From: Actinomycetes bacterium
GTDB taxonomy: Bacteria; Actinomycetota; Acidimicrobiia; Acidimicrobiales; RAAP-2
NCBI GenBank assembly: GCA_021784205.1
Contig: JAJXTB010000126.1
Coordinates: forward strand, 1-6,741
DNA length: 6,741 bases
Reading direction: 5' to 3'
Positions 5,817 to 6,741 of the stretch are shown here, one piece after another. The notes below the pieces were generated by a model. It did no database searches. It saw only the letters and a list, made by a program, of their open reading frames with translations, and had not been told where the DNA came from. A program made the translations under genes and the position numbers. Numbering within the stretch: position 1 is the first letter of the stretch; each line of letters starts with the position of its first letter.

Positions 5817-6413
5817 TCAGGGCCCAAAGGAGATGACGTCGCGAATCGCCACGGCGGGCACCGAGCCACTCATGCCGGGAAGGATGGGTGACACCGTGAC
5901 GCCCGACCCGCAGAAGGGCCACGACGAGTAGACCGACGGCGCGACGATGACCGCTCGGCCCCTCAACGGGCGCACCACGACGACCATGCTCGAGAGGGTA
6001 CGACACGGGGTCACGACGTCCGAACCGACCACCCAGAACGACGCCACCGCTCCGGGCGCGAGGCGGACGACGGGGGGTGGCCCCTTTCGCAGGCCAGTGG
6101 GTCGGCCGAGTGGCGACGGCACGCCGCTCGAGGTGAGTGGAGCGAGTCGCCCGTGCATGACGAAGCGAACGATCGGATACCCCCGCAGTACGCACTGTGA
6201 CCGCCCCGCGTTGCGAATCCAAAAGAGGTCACCGCTGTGTCCGGCGAGGCCTCCGGTGCTGCCGCGCCATGTCACGCTCAGGTGGTCCGCGCCGCAGAGC
6301 AAACTCGACGTGGCCGACGCGGCCGGCACCGTTTCAGCGTGAGCGCTTGAGGGAATCGCGACGGCGAACACCATCGCCGCAAGAACGTTCGCGATCACCG
6401 CCGGGGCCCTCAC
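5817..6413 (-). CDS. Secreted DUF4232-like protein
   Basis: 198 residues. An N-terminal signal peptide is clear: MRAP, a hydrophobic core of about residues 5-20, and AHA at 24-26 as the likely signal peptidase I site before Glu27; no lipobox cysteine is present. The mature part resembles DUF4232, an immunoglobulin-like domain common in actinobacterial exported proteins: C40..HLSVTW, then HSGDLFWIRNAGRSQCVLRGYP (59-80), which is the typical N.G...C.L.GYP signature. Later come LAPGAVASFWVV and PC137, and a final C168; the four cysteines (40, 74, 137, 168) may form two disulfides outside the cell. The role of the family is unknown. The GTG at 6413 is chosen because it gives a complete signal peptide; no Shine-Dalgarno is seen, and TAGACC lies 7 bases upstream as a weak -10 candidate. 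The gene is convergent with the PH-like gene. Confidence 0.82.
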   Translation of the reverse strand: MRAPAVIANVLAAMVFAVAIPSSAHAETVPAASATSSLLCGADHLSVTWRGSTGGLAGHSGDLFWIRNAGRSQCVLRGYPIVRFVMHGRLAPLTSSGVPSPLGRPTGLRKGPPPVVRLAPGAVASFWVVGSDVVTPCRTLSSMVVVVRPLRGRAVIVAPSVYSSWPFCGSGVTVSPILPGMSGSVPAVAIRDVISFGP

Positions 6414-6518
6414 GTACCCCGGTCTAGCCGAGCCCCCACTTTAAATCGCGTCAACTCACCACCCCTTCAAACGCCGAAACACATTGGTCTAGCGATTTTT
6501 GGTAGAAGTCAATGGAAT
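6414..6518. other. Intergenic region between HicB-like and DUF4232-like genes
   Basis: AT-richer than the rest of the window. GGTCTAGC occurs twice in direct orientation (6421-6428 and 6486-6493), and AAATCGC (6443-6449) pairs with GCGATTT (6492-6498). On the minus strand the first GGTCTAGC copy contains TAGACC just before the DUF4232-like start, and TTGACG lies at 6454-6449, but the 22-base spacing between them is too long for a normal promoter. TAAAGT (6443-6438) is another -10 candidate. Confidence 0.4.
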
Positions 6519-6734
6519 TTACGAAGCGACCTGGACCGTCTTGACGATTGGCATTTTTGAAGGGAGTCGGTCACCGTGAAGTCTCATCCCCTCAAGATGG
6601 AACTGAATCGCGTAACGCATATTGATCTCGACTTCCTCCACGGTCTGACCGGTCGCGACGCATCCGTCGAGCCCTACGACGTACGCACTAAAGTTGGAGC
6701 CCGCATCCTCGATCACGATGGTGTACTCGGTCAT
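6519..6734 (-). CDS. Short HicB-like protein (type II antitoxin HicB family)
   Basis: 71 residues matching the HicB N-terminal domain, a partly degraded RNase H-like fold: EYTIVIEDAGSNFSAYVVGLDGCVATGQTVEEVEINMRYAIQFHLEGMR, with the family core Y.i.ie......AyvpdLpGC.a.G.T.eEv..n...Ai..hl.g. There is no C-terminal helix-turn-helix or ribbon-helix-helix, so this is the short form. In HicAB pairs HicB blocks the ribonuclease HicA, but short members also occur alone. The ATG at 6734 fits the domain. Seven bases remain upstream; TGA within ATGACC at 6733-6731 could end an overlapping upstream gene (last codons CCC AGA), as in ATGA-coupled hicA-hicB pairs, but that gene is outside the window. Base composition is visibly less GC-rich than its neighbours. 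Short proteins of this family have at times been misnamed 2-oxoisovalerate dehydrogenase subunit, which should not be copied. Confidence 0.85.
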   Translation of the reverse strand: MTEYTIVIEDAGSNFSAYVVGLDGCVATGQTVEEVEINMRYAIQFHLEGMRLHGDRLPSKMPIVKTVQVAS

Positions 6735-6741
6735 CTGGGCT

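Noticed and set aside
5410..6222. A 270-codon open frame on the minus strand across the PH-like gene and the DUF4232-like gene
   Set aside because: It overlaps two better-supported genes, is dominated by Arg and His, and has no domain or start signal.
1..6741. CRISPR array, tRNA or rRNA gene, phage or conjugative genes
   Set aside because: No regularly spaced repeats, no tRNA-like cloverleaf with CCA-proximal features and no hallmark mobile-element proteins were seen on either strand.

Overview
The window is high-GC DNA (about two thirds G+C by eye) with dense, G/C-ending codon use. It looks chromosomal and actinobacterial. A mycothiol-dependent maleylpyruvate isomerase-type protein, a DUF4232-type secreted protein and small PH-like and four-helix membrane proteins point that way, and so does the promoter architecture: several start codons sit 6-7 bases after a TANNNT hexamer, the layout of leaderless mRNAs. 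An Acidimicrobiia-like lineage is possible but not proven.

Layout, left to right. (1) Positions 1-1055, minus: the N-terminal 351 residues of an M1 aminopeptidase (GAMEN and HEXXH-18-E motifs visible), cut by the window edge. (2) 1111-1800, plus: a mycothiol-dependent isomerase/DinB-like protein, divergent from the peptidase across a 55-base gap. (3) 1938-2396, plus: a four-helix membrane protein of unknown function, followed by a hairpin. (4) 2397-2952: 556 bases without a supportable gene between convergent 3' ends. (5) 2953-3285, minus: a NifX/NifB-C-terminal-like small protein. (6) 3385-4818, minus: a complete group II PLP-dependent decarboxylase. (7) 4947-5363, plus: a PhnB-like VOC protein with a -35/-10 promoter and a Shine-Dalgarno site. 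(8) 5446-5769, plus: a small PH-like hypothetical protein. (9) 5817-6413, minus: a secreted DUF4232-like protein, convergent with the previous gene across two tandem hairpins. (10) 6519-6734, minus: a short HicB-like protein in a visibly more AT-rich stretch; any HicA partner would lie beyond the right edge.

These genes do not form one pathway. They are mostly single-gene transcription units with their own promoters, in divergent and convergent pairs. I found no CRISPR array, tRNA, rRNA, prophage or intact insertion sequence, and no convincing new multi-gene system. The most informative pattern is regulatory: probable leaderless starts at five, perhaps six, of the nine genes whose upstream DNA is visible, against two genes with clear Shine-Dalgarno sites. 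This pattern also corrects several start codons.
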